A stretch of 64,000 nucleotides of DNA from Nissolia schottii. Taxonomy: Eukaryota; Streptophyta; Magnoliopsida; Fabales; Fabaceae. The DNA is taken from assembly GCA_003254905.1 (NCBI GenBank), contig QANU01067139.1, positions 1,208,708-1,272,707 of the forward strand, in the 5' to 3' direction. The position numbers and the translations under genes were made by a program. This document shows, one piece after another, positions 36,561 through 48,213 of the stretch. Under the pieces are notes generated by a model, which was not told the DNA's origin, ran no database searches, and saw only the letters and a program-made list of their open reading frames with translations. Each line of letters starts with the position of its first letter. Position 1 is the first letter of the stretch.

Positions 36561-36676
36561 AGCCATCTGATGTGCACAGAGCGAACTACTCTTTGGCCTT
36601 TTACTAAACAATACCGGGTGCTCGTCTCTTTAAACCGCATACGCCTATTTTTGGAGGGCCCTCAAAATGAGGGCTT
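36561..36676 (+). ncRNA. U5: U5 spliceosomal snRNA
   Basis: Core RNA of the U5 snRNP; its loop 1 holds the two exons together during splicing. The sequence carries AGCGAACTA, the invariant loop GCCTTTTAC followed by TAAA, then AATACCG and GTGCTC, then the Sm-protein site ATTTTTGG (36647-36654) and a perfect 3' hairpin GCCCTC-AAAAT-GAGGGC (36658-36674). Length is about 116 nt, normal for plant U5. The 5' end is set at AGCC, about 39 nt from the start of the TATA box. Against the Arabidopsis U5 as I remember it, the stem below loop 1 has two pairing changes (ACUCUUUG facing AAACAAU), so this may be a sequence variant or a slightly decayed copy; loop, Sm site, promoter and 3' box are intact. No T-run follows, consistent with polymerase II. 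Confidence 0.85.
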
Positions 36677-36685
36677 TGTAATTAA

Positions 36686-36692
36686 AGTTAAA
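36686..36692 (+). terminator. snRNA 3' box of U5
   Basis: AGTTAAA, about 10 nt after the last hairpin, fits the AGTNNAA core of the plant polymerase II snRNA 3'-end signal (CA-N3-10-AGTNNAA). Confidence 0.55.
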
Positions 36693-37180
36693 ATATTTTT
36701 CTCTTTATGCTCTTATTGCTTGTTATTTTAGGTAAAGTTTACTTATTAGATTATTTATTATAAGTCTGTAATTACACTTCTATTATGTTACGGTTATGAA
36801 AATAATTTTATAACTTTTTTGTTGCAATGCAGCATTCAGCATTCAATTTTATAAACGAGTTTAATAGATTTACTTCTTAATTTTAGTTTGTTTGATATAT
36901 CTTTCAAAGTGATAGATAATTACGAATGAAGGGATAATATATAACTTGGAAGACATGAATAATTTTGCAAACGTCACTTTCCAATTTAGTTGTCTCAAAT
37001 TTATTATTTATTATTATGAAACAATTACGGAACTAAATGTTTCTAGTACCCTCTCAACGAATCTGCTCTGAAAAGCAAGCATTTTTATGAGCCCAGCTGT
37101 ATAGCTCTTTCATGTTTTTGTTTTTTGGGTCCAACACGTAGCTCTTTCATTTGTTTGCAGGCAGTATAATCATTTCCCAT
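36693..37180. other. Intergenic, no gene seen
   Basis: AT-rich spacer between the U5 gene and the site II motif cluster. No coding frame or repeat structure noted. Confidence 0.5.
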
Positions 37181-37187
37181 AGTAAAT

Positions 37188-37403
37188 TGGGCCTCTAAAA
37201 ACTGGGCCTCATAATAAATTGGGCCTCTACACTACATATAAAAGGCAGTATACAAAGAAAATTGGGCCTCAGTAAATACAATGGGTAAGGAAGAGCGTGC
37301 TACTGTATGGGCCCAATAAAACAATAACCAGGTCCAGTCATGTATAATTACGTTGTTGACCAAAAAGAAAATTACCAATTAAAAAAAAAAAACTTGGCGC
37401 GAA
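37188..37403. promoter_or_regulatory. Orphan cluster of site II (TGGGCC) motifs and an E2F-like site
   Basis: TGGGCCTC occurs at 37188, 37203, 37220 and 37263 and the palindrome TGGGCCCA at 37308; TTGGCGCGAA, an E2F-type site, is at 37394-37403. TATA-like TATAAAA (about 37248) and CATATATATAG (about 37426) are nearby. TGGGCY site II elements bind TCP factors and, together with E2F sites, mark promoters of proliferation and housekeeping genes. No coding gene follows on either strand, so the target is unknown: a lost gene, a non-coding transcript or chance. Confidence 0.4.
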
Positions 37404-37439
37404 CCTAAACTAAACTTTGATAGCTCATATATATAGCTT

Positions 37440-39540
37440 TACTCTTTCAAATTATTTTCCCTCTTTCATGTTTGCTTATTAAAAATTAACACATGATTGT
37501 GATGGTTACCATCCACCGTGCATTGTTGTCTCAAATGATGTTAGGTGATGAAATGAACAACTTAGGCAATATGCCATTGTAGGAATTTAATATTGTTTGT
37601 TTCTAACTTTTAGCTTTGTCGGATCTCATTCATCTTATGAACCAACCAAAATTTATAATTTGATATACGGAGCAGTTGAACATTTTATCTTGTCTCCGTG
37701 TTGAATTTTTTTTTAATGTGTAGTAATATATCTCATATTTAGATAAATTCACAAAAAAGTTAGTGTATCTTGGATAAAATTTACGAGATCCATTTTTATT
37801 ATGAGCATACTTAAATATCATAAGGTGTTAGAATTATATTGACACAGGAATCTCTTTTCATGTCATGATCCTAGATTAAATTTGACAAAGAAAAGTTGTT
37901 CCCCTTCCATTATTACTTAGATGAATAATTTGTTATTTATAATGAAGATTCCTATGAGTATCACATTTAGTAAATAACTTAATTTTGTATGATAATTTTT
38001 TGTCATATATGGTACTTAAATCATGAAACTCTTGCACTTAATATGTTAGGCTTTTGAGTTGGGTTCTTCGCTAAAACTACTAAGCTAAAAGAACTCAACC
38101 TCATCGAAGTGGCTATGCCTTTCCCTATAAAGTATTTTTTACATACACATCATTAGGAATCGAATCTCTGACCAAACACTAAAAAATTACAGTCATCTAC
38201 CAACTCTGTTAGAATTTGTTGGTACGAGTAAGTATTATTACTATGATTTGTTAACAATAATGTTACTCCCGTAATTAATAATAAAATAGTGTTAATAAAT
38301 TGTATCATTTAGATAAACTTTGTTTATGTGTGAGTTCTATTTTTACCTTGACTCAACGGGAGGAGAATAGCATAATGGGAATGCGAGATTTTTCTTGATT
38401 TGACTGTAGTGTTAGTGTAGTTTAAGGAATAGCATAATTGATAAAGTTAGCAAGATGATGGGAAGACTTAGGTGCAAAGATCCTTTTTATTAGATGTTTT
38501 TCCCCTCAAAATTTGTTCTTCCACTACTAGCGATGGAAAAGACTGCAAGTAGAAATTGGAATAAGCGAAGAGTGACGGAAGTAAGAGAAGTGACATTAGG
38601 TAAGTTGGTTAGCACTTTCGATTTCTTTTAATTGGTTGATCAAATGATCAAAAGTCCGAAACAAAAGTTCAGTCTCCCTGTTTTCGAGGGAGTACAAGGT
38701 AAAAGGTAGGGAAGTATCATATTCTTATAATTATAATCTCAAGTTGTATCTTTACAAGTTGTAAATACCATTTTCAATTGACATAATACGTTGTAATCAA
38801 TTATGTAGAAGTCATATGTATAGATGATTCGTTTTGGATATGATGAGGTCGTTAAAAAGTTGTCGTTTACTTGTATTGCTTTTGATTAGAATTTCATGAG
38901 ACATAGTAGAAACATAATAAAAAAACTCGGTTGTTATGTTGAAATATTTCACAATAAGCTATGTTATTACTTCACGTAAATTAACCTAATAAAAAATGGA
39001 GTGTTTTCGTTTATTTTATCCATATCCTATTATCCATACTCTATTATTAATAAGATCGATTAATTTAATTTAAAATATTGTAGTTATTATTTTTTACACG
39101 AGTTTTTTTTTTTTTTGAGTTTCAAGCCAAAACCTTTTTAAAAAAGAACAAAGTGTTGGTGAGTGTTCTTTGTTTGAGATATTAAACAAAGCAAAAATTG
39201 CTTCAAATTATTAGAGATACATTAACCTTGATGCTTATATTTTTGCTTCTTTTGATTAATTAAGCTGCTAGTGTCGGCAATGCTATGTTTGATTAATTAA
39301 TTCTTCTAATAATTTGTACAGTCTGCGATTACTTTTTAATATTCTAAAGTTTATACTTTATACATGGTTTATATGATCGATAATAATTCTTTCACTTTTA
39401 GTGAAGGAAAAAAATCGTACTAACATGTGGAGATTTTTTTTACTGCACAATTTCAATACTTTAAATTTGGATACACTCACTAACATGTGAGTATTTGACA
39501 ATTGCAGAGTTTTAGGGATGATTTGATTTGATAAATCTAT
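37440..39540. other. Intergenic, no gene seen
   Basis: AT-rich DNA without supportable coding frames. 38040-38220 contains a moderately complex stretch (CTAAGCTAAAAGAACTCAACC) that could be an old repeat; I cannot assign it. Confidence 0.5.
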
Positions 39541-40163
39541 GACGCTTGGCCAAGGAGTACGACCAAACTTTTCTACAGGTTGCTCATGCTCATAACTCAA
39601 CTCCTCATTATCATGTGTGTCATATAGCTTGGCAAACCCCACCTCTAGGTTGGGTGAAAGTTAATGTTGATGGGTTGGTGCTTAATCATGCACCTCATTC
39701 GCTTGTGATGGGATTATTAGGGATTAAAATGTGGTAGTTTCATATTTGTCTTTAGCTATAATATTAGATCTTGTTCGGTTACTTTTGCTCAGATCTGGGG
39801 TGCATTTGGATTTTCAACAAGTGATTTTGGAATTGAATTTCAAGTATGTTGCTAAATTTATACAGCTTCCTCCGGATCCTGGCCACTCTTGCTCTCCATT
39901 AGTAAAAACTACTACTGCTCTTCCAAATGCGAACTTGACAGTTCACTCTCATCATATTCTTAGGAAAGCAAATTTTTGTGTTAGATGTTTTGGCTAAGCA
40001 TGACCATAATTTATCTTTAGGCTTCCATACTTTTGATGTTGTTTTGCATTTCTTTCTCTTCCATTTTTAGTGGATGGGGTTGATACCCCTTTTTTCCGTA
40101 TAGTAGAATTGTAATCTTTCGGTTTGGGTATTGTTAGTCCTGTTGTTTATCCAAAAAAAAAAA
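39541..40163 (+). mobile_element. LINE (plant L1) 3' end with RNase H remnant
   Basis: Translated pieces match the RNase H domain at the C-terminus of plant L1 LINEs: PPLGWVKVNVDG with the first catalytic Asp (about 39631-39675), VILELNFKYV at about 39825, and PDPGHSCSPLVKTTTA then HHILRKANFCV further on, followed by LAKHDHNLSLGFHTFDVV. The frame is broken by shifts and by missing sequence after GLLGIKMW. The element ends in a T-rich 3' UTR and a short poly-A (about 40152-40162), the normal LINE terminus. The 5' part (endonuclease, reverse transcriptase) is absent, as in most truncated LINE copies. Confidence 0.75.
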
Positions 40164-40220
40164 CTTAAAAGTGGGTTCAACTAGCTTTATTTAAGATATA
40201 CTTATATTTTCATAGGTTCC

Positions 40221-40647
40221 TGTTACGGTCCAATCTAGAGCTTGTGATGTACCTATTATGGACCGAAATAATAATATGGTCACACTATAACCACTTAACA
40301 ATTAACAAGTGACGTTACAAAACAAACATTGTTATGTCAGGCAATTACAAAATCTGACAATAATGCCCCTTATTAAGCTTTTAAATGTTATAGATATCTT
40401 AACAATACACACTTCAACAATATAAGGGAGACTCTTGCTACTCAAGGAGGTACCTCTCATACCCTTATCACCTCATATCACTCAGACATTAACTTGGGCG
40501 TCTAAGTAAATTTTGCAGGTACCACCTCTGTCGGATCACTAATTGGACCATCATATGACACTATCTCAAAAGTTCTTATGTCTTGCACGAGGAAAGAGTT
40601 ATGAGCTATCTCAGTTTGTCCGAATTGCTCGTAATAGTTCTATCAAC
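40221..40647 (+). mobile_element. Decayed LTR-like remnant
   Basis: It starts TGTTACGGTCC, similar to the TGTTACGGG start of the solo LTR at 28591-29228, and contains the same U5-like motif (ACTTGGGCGTCTAAGT then TTTTGCAGGTACCACC at about 40492-40530). It ends near GTTCTATCAAC. No target duplication is clear. A broken, older relative of the LTR family at 28.6-29.2 kb. Confidence 0.4.
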
Positions 40648-40672
40648 TTTTTTTTAGAGTTTTGCTTAAATA

Positions 40673-40786
40673 TGAGATGTTATAATTGTGTCTATACAAA
40701 AATTAATTTTTTCTTGCATGTGTTGATTTGTATTTATGAGGGCATATAATATGCTCAACAGTGAAGATGTCATTTCCCCCTTAGCA
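40673..40786 (+). repeat. 114-bp direct repeat, left copy
   Basis: It matches 41503-41616 at 112 of 114 positions. It begins TGAGATGTTATAATTGTG (one arm of the MITE family seen at 13169) and ends CCCCCTTAGCA. It abuts the truncated Helitron fragment on its left side. Confidence 0.9.
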
Positions 40787-41502
40787 TAACAAAAGCCAAG
40801 GTCAGTCATTGTAGAGGGTTGGACTTATTTTAAAGAAACCTGTCTTTACCCACGGTCAGTTGTATGTTGCTGTTAGTAGAGTTACACTTCGTGAAGGGTT
40901 AAAGATAGTGATATGTTATGACAATTCAGAACATAATACCGTTACTTCAAATGTTGTTTACAAAGAGGTTTTTAGAAATGTTTTATGTGGAATGTACCTT
41001 TCATAACTCCAATTGAGTGATTGCATTTTTATCATGTTTATACTGTGATGAATGCTGCACTATAATTGACAACTTTATCAGCATGCTGCAGGAATGGCAA
41101 TTACATGGATTTTATTTTTTCTCTAACAAATAAAACATTGGAATCTCAATATGCTATAATGCTTTGTATATTGCACTTGGAAAATATACTACCAAATATG
41201 GTCGTATATTAGCTACAATGGTCTTCATTTAACATGTTATGTACGATCTATACTTAAATACATTTCCGTAATTCCACATCTACGACATTCTAATTCATTA
41301 TCCATCATATGTACGACAATATTTATATTATTTGTAAGATAAACATTATATTTATAACCACTAAGGTTGTTGTAGACAATTATAAATACACAGATACATA
41401 TATGTACACACACACACACACACACATATATATGTATATATATTTATATCTGCAAAAATATGTTGTTATACTCGCCGCGCATCGCGCAGGTACAAAATCT
41501 AG
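40787..41502 (+). mobile_element. Helitron 3' end with truncated helicase
   Basis: The right end reads GCCGCGCATCGCGCAGG then TACAAAATCTAG and is followed by T: a GC hairpin (GCGC-ATC-GCGC) just before a terminal CTAG, the standard Helitron 3' end inserted before a T. The left part, 40788-41006, encodes the last part of a Pif1-type RepHel helicase: NKSQGQSL, one TAG stop, then KKPVFTHGQLYVAVSRVTLR and NVVYKEVFRN, ending at a stop at 41004. The left junction cuts the helicase, so all upstream coding sequence and the 5' terminus are missing. The 3' UTR contains a CA/TA microsatellite (about 41408-41445). Confidence 0.8.
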
Positions 41503-41616
41503 TGAGATGTTATAATTGTGTCTATACAAAAATTAATTTTTTCTTGCATGTGTTGATTTGTATTTATGAGGGCATATAATCTGCTCAACAGTGAAGACGT
41601 CATTTCCCCCTTAGCA
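41503..41616 (+). repeat. 114-bp direct repeat, right copy
   Basis: It starts at the base directly after the Helitron CTAG terminus. Two differences from the left copy (ATGCTC/CTGCTC and GAAGATGT/GAAGACGT). The two copies bracket the 716-bp Helitron fragment exactly. Confidence 0.9.
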
Positions 41617-43239
41617 CGATGCACTTCAAAATTCATAGTACATGTTCGACTATTAATAATGGGATATCATATCATAATATCCATATCGATAAAGCTAGGA
41701 TCATATGCTTTACAGTTAAGATCATGAAGCACAGGACAGATGAATAATATTGTAGGAAGTATTGAAGGTGAAAAAAATAATGCATCGTGCCAAATCAATG
41801 TGCAAATGGTAAGATCAAATAGGGGCATCACCATCTAAGTAGGCATAAAGCTGTGTTGGTTATGCTTTAGAATTCTCAATTTGAACTAGGACGAGAACAA
41901 AAAGGATGTGCATAAAAGACGTGCCCAATGCCTAATCAAAACAACAACTAAAAAATCATTGGTGAAGAAGGGAAGGCAGGCCTTAAAAAGTGTGATAAAA
42001 ACAATTACCAAATAAGAAAGTACTTTATGTGCTATTTGCAATCCATTAGTTGATTTCATTACAGTAGACCAGCTTTCGCTTAAAAATGATATTTTATGAA
42101 AATTATTTAATTAGGGAGTAAATTGAGTAACAGAAAGGAAAAAGATGCCACCTGTAGGTAAAAACGTTGAAAAACTTTTTAAAGATTGGTATGCGTAATT
42201 TTACTCAAGAACCCAATTTATAAAAAGAAAATTAAAAAAAAATTTACCCACGTACCAAACACATTATTAACTTTACTAATTAATTAACCGACCCCTATAT
42301 AGTGCATGGGCATGACGTGATGCTTTACCGTGATGATATAGAGGTCGCTTTGCCCTGGTCTATTGTTCTTTGTTAATCTATTTCTTTTGGGCCTTGGTGC
42401 CGCCGTTTGTATACCCGGCCCAATAACAGTAGTAACACTTATGCATCAAACCCATATTTATGAAATTTAGATTTTTTTTTACGTGAGAAATTTAGATATA
42501 TTATTTCGTATATGATTAATGTTGTATAAGCTATTAGAATTAGTTACCGGTTAAAATCAGTGCATGAAAAGCTTTGTTCTCGTAATGGTTGACCCTGGTT
42601 CAAATAAGATTAGGTGAATTTTTTGTAAACTTTAAATATTAATGATTTCAATAAAAAAATACTGAGTGGTTAGAAATTTTTTTATTCAAATCTCAAACCA
42701 GATATTTTACTAGCAAAGAATTGCCCGGTGGGTAGGAATAAAAGACACCCATGAATTATTTGAATTAATATATATTTACTTCTGTAAAACGTTTGAACCA
42801 TTTTCTCGTGGTCACATTTTTGTTTCTTATTATCTCTTAGTTACGTGTGCAAAGAGAGAAATTATTTTTTTATAGTATTTTTTTATAATTACTTTTTGCA
42901 AAACAGTTTTCATACTCAAACTCTCCTATTTTTTTTAAGGCAAAAAGTGCATGCACCCTACAAGTATATATAAATATTTTGTTATGATTCAAATCTTAAT
43001 TCTCAGAAGCATACCATTGGCCACGATATGCATTTCATTGCCACAAGATAATATTGGTTCATTCTCACATGTATAGGATTTAGCCCAATAAATTGGACTC
43101 AAGACCCAAATCCTATAAAGCAACTCGAGTTTTAATACATGCATGTGTAACCGTTGAATAAGTAATCCACTAGTTTTGACGAGATATCGTGAATACATTC
43201 ACTCACATAATTGGCTTTATGATGATTTCGATCACGGTT
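41617..43239. other. Intergenic, no gene seen
   Basis: AT-rich. 42290-42430 is more complex, with TGACGTGATG and two GGGCC-type motifs (TTTTGGGCCTTGG and CCGGCCCAATA), but no gene follows. Confidence 0.5.
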
Positions 43240-43515
43240 ACAGAAGAACCCAACAGATAGAGTATAAGTAAGCCTATCACATTATATAAGCATGAATTCA
43301 TTCACGTTTAATTACGTTCTTTCTCTAATTATCACCTCATATTAGTCACATGTTAACTTGAACGTTAGAGTGGTTTTTACCGGTATCACCCTTGCCAAAT
43401 CAAGACCATCACCATTGTTACCACCATGCTTATTCACTTTATCAGCTCTCAAACTTATATTGAGGTCAGAATTATGAATTGCATCTTAATAAGACCGCAT
43501 TGCTCGTAACATTAA
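43240..43515 (+). mobile_element. Possible second decayed LTR-like remnant
   Basis: AATTATCACCTCATATTAGTC, ACTTGAACGTTAGAGTGG then TTTTTACCGGTATCACC, and ATTGCTCGTAAC occur in the same order as in the 40221-40647 remnant. The copy is poor and its ends cannot be fixed. Confidence 0.3.
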
Positions 43516-46500
43516 ATGTTCGTAAAACTATATAGCAGGACGTGAGAATCAATTTTCTAGATTTAATTTATTTATCGTATGATTTTTCACAATTAATTTC
43601 TTCGTTAAGTGCGTTAGTATCAGGGATCAGGCCCTCGGCTGCTCATCGTCTGAAGTTCGTACGTAACGCCAATATATAAAATAACAGCAGGTGGATATAT
43701 AAAGTTACATCCACTAAGAAATTAGAAAACTCAATTTGTAATTTTTTTATTCCTTTTAATTGCCTCTCAGTCAGCATAATTAGTCAAATGGTTTGCATCA
43801 TTTGTAGAACCACCGAACAAAACATATGTATCATGATTCCAATTCAGTAATAATATAATATATACTTCTACCATTTTAATGGATATTCGCGATTCCAAAT
43901 TGAACAATTATCAATGGAAAGGTTAAAACAGAGAATGTCAATGGAAAAGTTTATACTTTAAAACGTAGTGTTACGTATTAGAATCGCACTAAGGAGGGAA
44001 CAAAACAAAGTTTGCGTTAATTTTGTCATCCCATTGGGTCCACGAAATTGGAAACTAATGGTCTCATTATTAGTAACTTTTGTGGAGAAGGTAAGACAAA
44101 CAAATATTGGAGACACTGTCAAGAATCAATAGTGCATGATTTATTAGGTCATTCTCCTCCTCAATCGCATTTCGAATATCTTACCCTTTTTTTTTCTTTC
44201 TGTTTTGCGTTGTTTTCGTAAAATCGATCACACTTCACAGCATGCAAAGTATCTAGTAGCTAGGTGATGCCCAGTGAGTTGGTGATTTATCATACAAGCG
44301 GGGTCCAATTTCCTTGTGGACAACATGATCTACATGCATGTATGATTCTTGATTGGTTTGATTGTGTTCATCATGTTCATTCCCAGGGTTGCATTTTAAG
44401 TATGAATGTAAAATCCTACATTAATAAATGATGAACTAAATGAAAAATATATATTTGAGAGGATCATAAATTTATTGACTTAAGGTTTTAGGTTAAAATA
44501 TAACGTTTAACCCACTTTTATGTTTTAATGACATGTGATACAACTAATAGTAGATGAAGAGTGTTTTTTTTTTGGGTGAGATTAGAAGAATTTTCATTCA
44601 TAGAACAGTTTATTGGTATTTACAAAATGAAAATGATACAACATATCTAACATTAGTAAGATATGAATACAACATTCATACAGAACTAATCAACTGAAGA
44701 TTTGTGGTTTTGTTCTTTGTCCGAATATTACCGATGTTTAAGCATCTTCATATTGCAGACCAAAACTTACCAGTGTTGCAGTTTAAATAATGCATTATGT
44801 TTTTTTTTTCACGATAAATTTGAATATCTTATTCATTTATAGGATCCTTATAAATAAAATTTCACAAAAAAAAAAAACAACCATAAAAATGAAATAAAAC
44901 ACCATAAAGGAAAATATAACTATAAACTTAACAAAATACCACAAAGGGGAATAGAAAGATTCACAAGGAAAAACAAAAACACAAAAAAAAAATTCTAAAT
45001 AACAAAAAAGAAAATGTGGTTGGATTGTCACCAAAATAGAACGAAAACAAAAGAGGGGAGAGAAAATTAATAAAAATATAATTGTCTAGATGAAGAGTAT
45101 ATATTTAAAAAGACTCGTTGCGTTAAGGTTTAGTGTCAATAATATAATAATTAATATGACGGTAATGAACATATTTGTTGAAATTTGTGAACCATTTTTC
45201 TTCGGTACCTAAATGTATATAAAGGTATTGATACCTTTTTATATTTAAACGGTTGTTATTCATTCACAAATTTAAAATAATAAACAATTTGAGTCATTAA
45301 TGGGACATTTGGTGAAATCTTAAATATTATAATACTGATATCCTTGCATATTGTGGGATACCAGAGAAACCCCCATTAATTAATTGTTCATCACAAAATG
45401 AAAAAGAAAAAAAGAGAGGATAAAAAATCAAAGGACAAAAGTGATTTGCGAAGGAAGCTTCCTCCTTGGATATCATTTTTTGTTTGTTGAGATTCTTTTT
45501 TCCAAGCTGTGAATTCAATTTTATTTCAAGTTTATTTGCATCCGATGTATTCTGCCCAATAAAAATAATTATTTTTTAGATCACCTTTAATTGAAATTTT
45601 GTTTAATTAAATGCTTTGCCCGCGGCATGCCCCAAAAGAAGTACCCTGTATTTTTGATAAATTTATTTAAGAATTGCACTAATTTGATCAAAAAGCTTAT
45701 ATTCTGAATGATTTTAACATAAGCCGGTGAGGTATGACAGTTGGATTGTGATTCCAAAGGTATAACACGTTTTTTTCTCCGTATATGGCTATTTTTTTTA
45801 ATATCACTAACTAAAAAATGTTAATGTAATCTTCCTTTGAAGCCTCAACCCTTGTTTGTGGGCAACTTGTGTTCTAGGGGAGAAGGATCTATCAAACTTT
45901 TTTTAAAAAAAAAAATTATAGAGTTTACTCTGATATCTCATAAACTTTAAGTGTATCAATACTATAATATTTGAAATTTTGCAGCGTCCCACTAACTCAA
46001 ATTGTTTATTATTTTAAATTTATAATTGAATCACAATTATTAAAATACAAAAAAGCATTAATATATTTATAAAAGTTTAAGTACGGAAAGAATATCCAAA
46101 ACGTAATTATAACCAGTGAAGTACTCACAATACCTTTAGCAACTTGTTTGACATTTTATTGGGTTGGTCGATAGCAGGCAACATATTCTTAATTTGTGGT
46201 CCAATATGCTAATCCTATGTTGCCCTAATTAGGTCACTTTGCGGCGATTCGTGTTCCACCATTTTAATTCCATCATTTAGGTTGATGTAATTATTCTCTT
46301 TCTTTTAATGAGAATGTCTCTCTTTAACCGAAAGATTAACGAAGAAAAGAAAGAAGTTACTCAAGGTAAATATGTTAATTTCCATATGAAATCATGAAAC
46401 AAACCCATGGTTAGAATGTGATAAGGAACTTTAATTCCTTAATAGTCTTAACTTTGGAGTTTTATGAATGAAACAATGTGAGCTGATAAAGTAAGTCTTT

Positions 46501-47387
46501 CCATTCCTCAAGTTGGATCTAGTTGATAAAGTATTTGATCAAATTGTATTTTATGCCAAATTCTGTTAACTAAGATGTGTATGCTCATCTAATTGTATAA
46601 TATTTTAAAATTATTTAGTTAAATTTTTAATAATAAGGTTCAGATATTGATTGTTCCTTACATCAAGAAAAGAAAAAAAGTTTTTATCCTAATGTAGGAT
46701 AACCTATGTAATTTCTTAAAAAATTAAATGCTGCCAAACTTCTAACCATTTTTAAAATATTAATCCATACAAAAAGGATATTGTTATGGCTTGACATAGT
46801 ATCATATGCGTTAATTACAAGATTAAGACTAATTTATAAATTAATATTAATTTAATATAGGTATATGTCTTAGTTCGTCTCAGATACTAATAGTTTTGGT
46901 ATGATACTAGAGTCTTGATTTACAGAACACAGACTTCGGTTTGGTAATAGTAATACATCATTTTTTTGTTGACTTACAAAATATCTGAGGGCTATTTCGT
47001 AGTCAAAACTTCTGTTGTGTGTGCTATCCCAATTTTCCAACCCCACTCCAATATAATCCATTTGTTACTCTATTTGATCCATCAATCATTTTGTGAATTT
47101 CAGCATTCTTCAAATTGCTTTGCACTATTTTGAATGCGATTTTGTTGGTTTAGGACTTGGGGTAGACCAATTGAAAATCAAAGTTGGACTTGCATGCATT
47201 AGTTGATGCACTATTTTTCATTTTAAAAGAAAGATTTGCTTTACCAAATATAAATATCCAACTATAAAAATGTAATGATGGAAGGTAGCCTCCCTCAACA
47301 TTTTAGTATTTTATTATATAAACTTCATACGCGTGCACTAAACAGGGACAAGGTAGGTGTAAGGAGTCATAAATAAAGTTAGTGTAC

Positions 47388-47444
<57 letters not shown>

Positions 47445-48213
47445 TACTACTACTACGAGTGTGTCTCTCGCTTCTTTTGGTGAATATGATCTATAACCTT
47501 AGAATTTTTAATATAACAATAAGTTTTGTAAAATATTTCTTTTTGAAAAAGGTATTAAAATGGTGTAAAAATTATGTTAAACTTATACCGGTATAAGTAT
47601 AGTTATTTTTTTGATAATTAAACTATTTTTTAAAGTTGTAGACTATTTCTTATAACACTTACAAATAAAGAAAAAAAAATACAAATTAACACTCAACAAG
47701 AACACAAAAAGTATCTATAAAACAAAATATTAAAAAGACAAAGATATCAAAAAAAAAAAAAAACAATAGGTACCACAACTAATGTAAGTACGGTTAATCC
47801 TCTCCCTCCCTAAAAACTTTTGTTGCTATAATAACTCATTTTTGTTTTTATCAATTCTTCCATATACATTGGAAATTAAGTTAATTAACTAATACAAGTT
47901 GCTCATTTCAAATAGTTGACCATGTCTGGTAACTCGATTTTTTCTTATAGGTAAACCAAAGTTCAAAACTAAAAAAGTGAGTCATGAGAAGAGTATATAG
48001 ATATATCAACATACATCATTAAAAAAGTTCAAAATATGCTACTATTTTATTGACATATAAACACCTATTGTATTACATCAGAATATCCAGAAACCAAAAC
48101 CATTTCAAATCGATCCACATCAAGTATTGTCTTCAGTCACTTTCCCAGCATCAAGTCTCCACTTTCTGAACCATGGTTTTTTTTTTTTTTTAGTAACTCA
48201 TTCAATTTAAAAC
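43516..48213. other. Intergenic, no gene seen
   Basis: Long AT-rich stretch. Short poly-A/poly-T flanked pieces near 44560 and 44800-45000 could be reversed retroposon tails. No coding frame has a recognisable product. Confidence 0.5.
47391..47456. repeat. (ATT)n then (ACT)n microsatellite
   Basis: About 17 ATT units (47391-47443) run into about 4 ACT units (to 47456). Confidence 0.95.
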
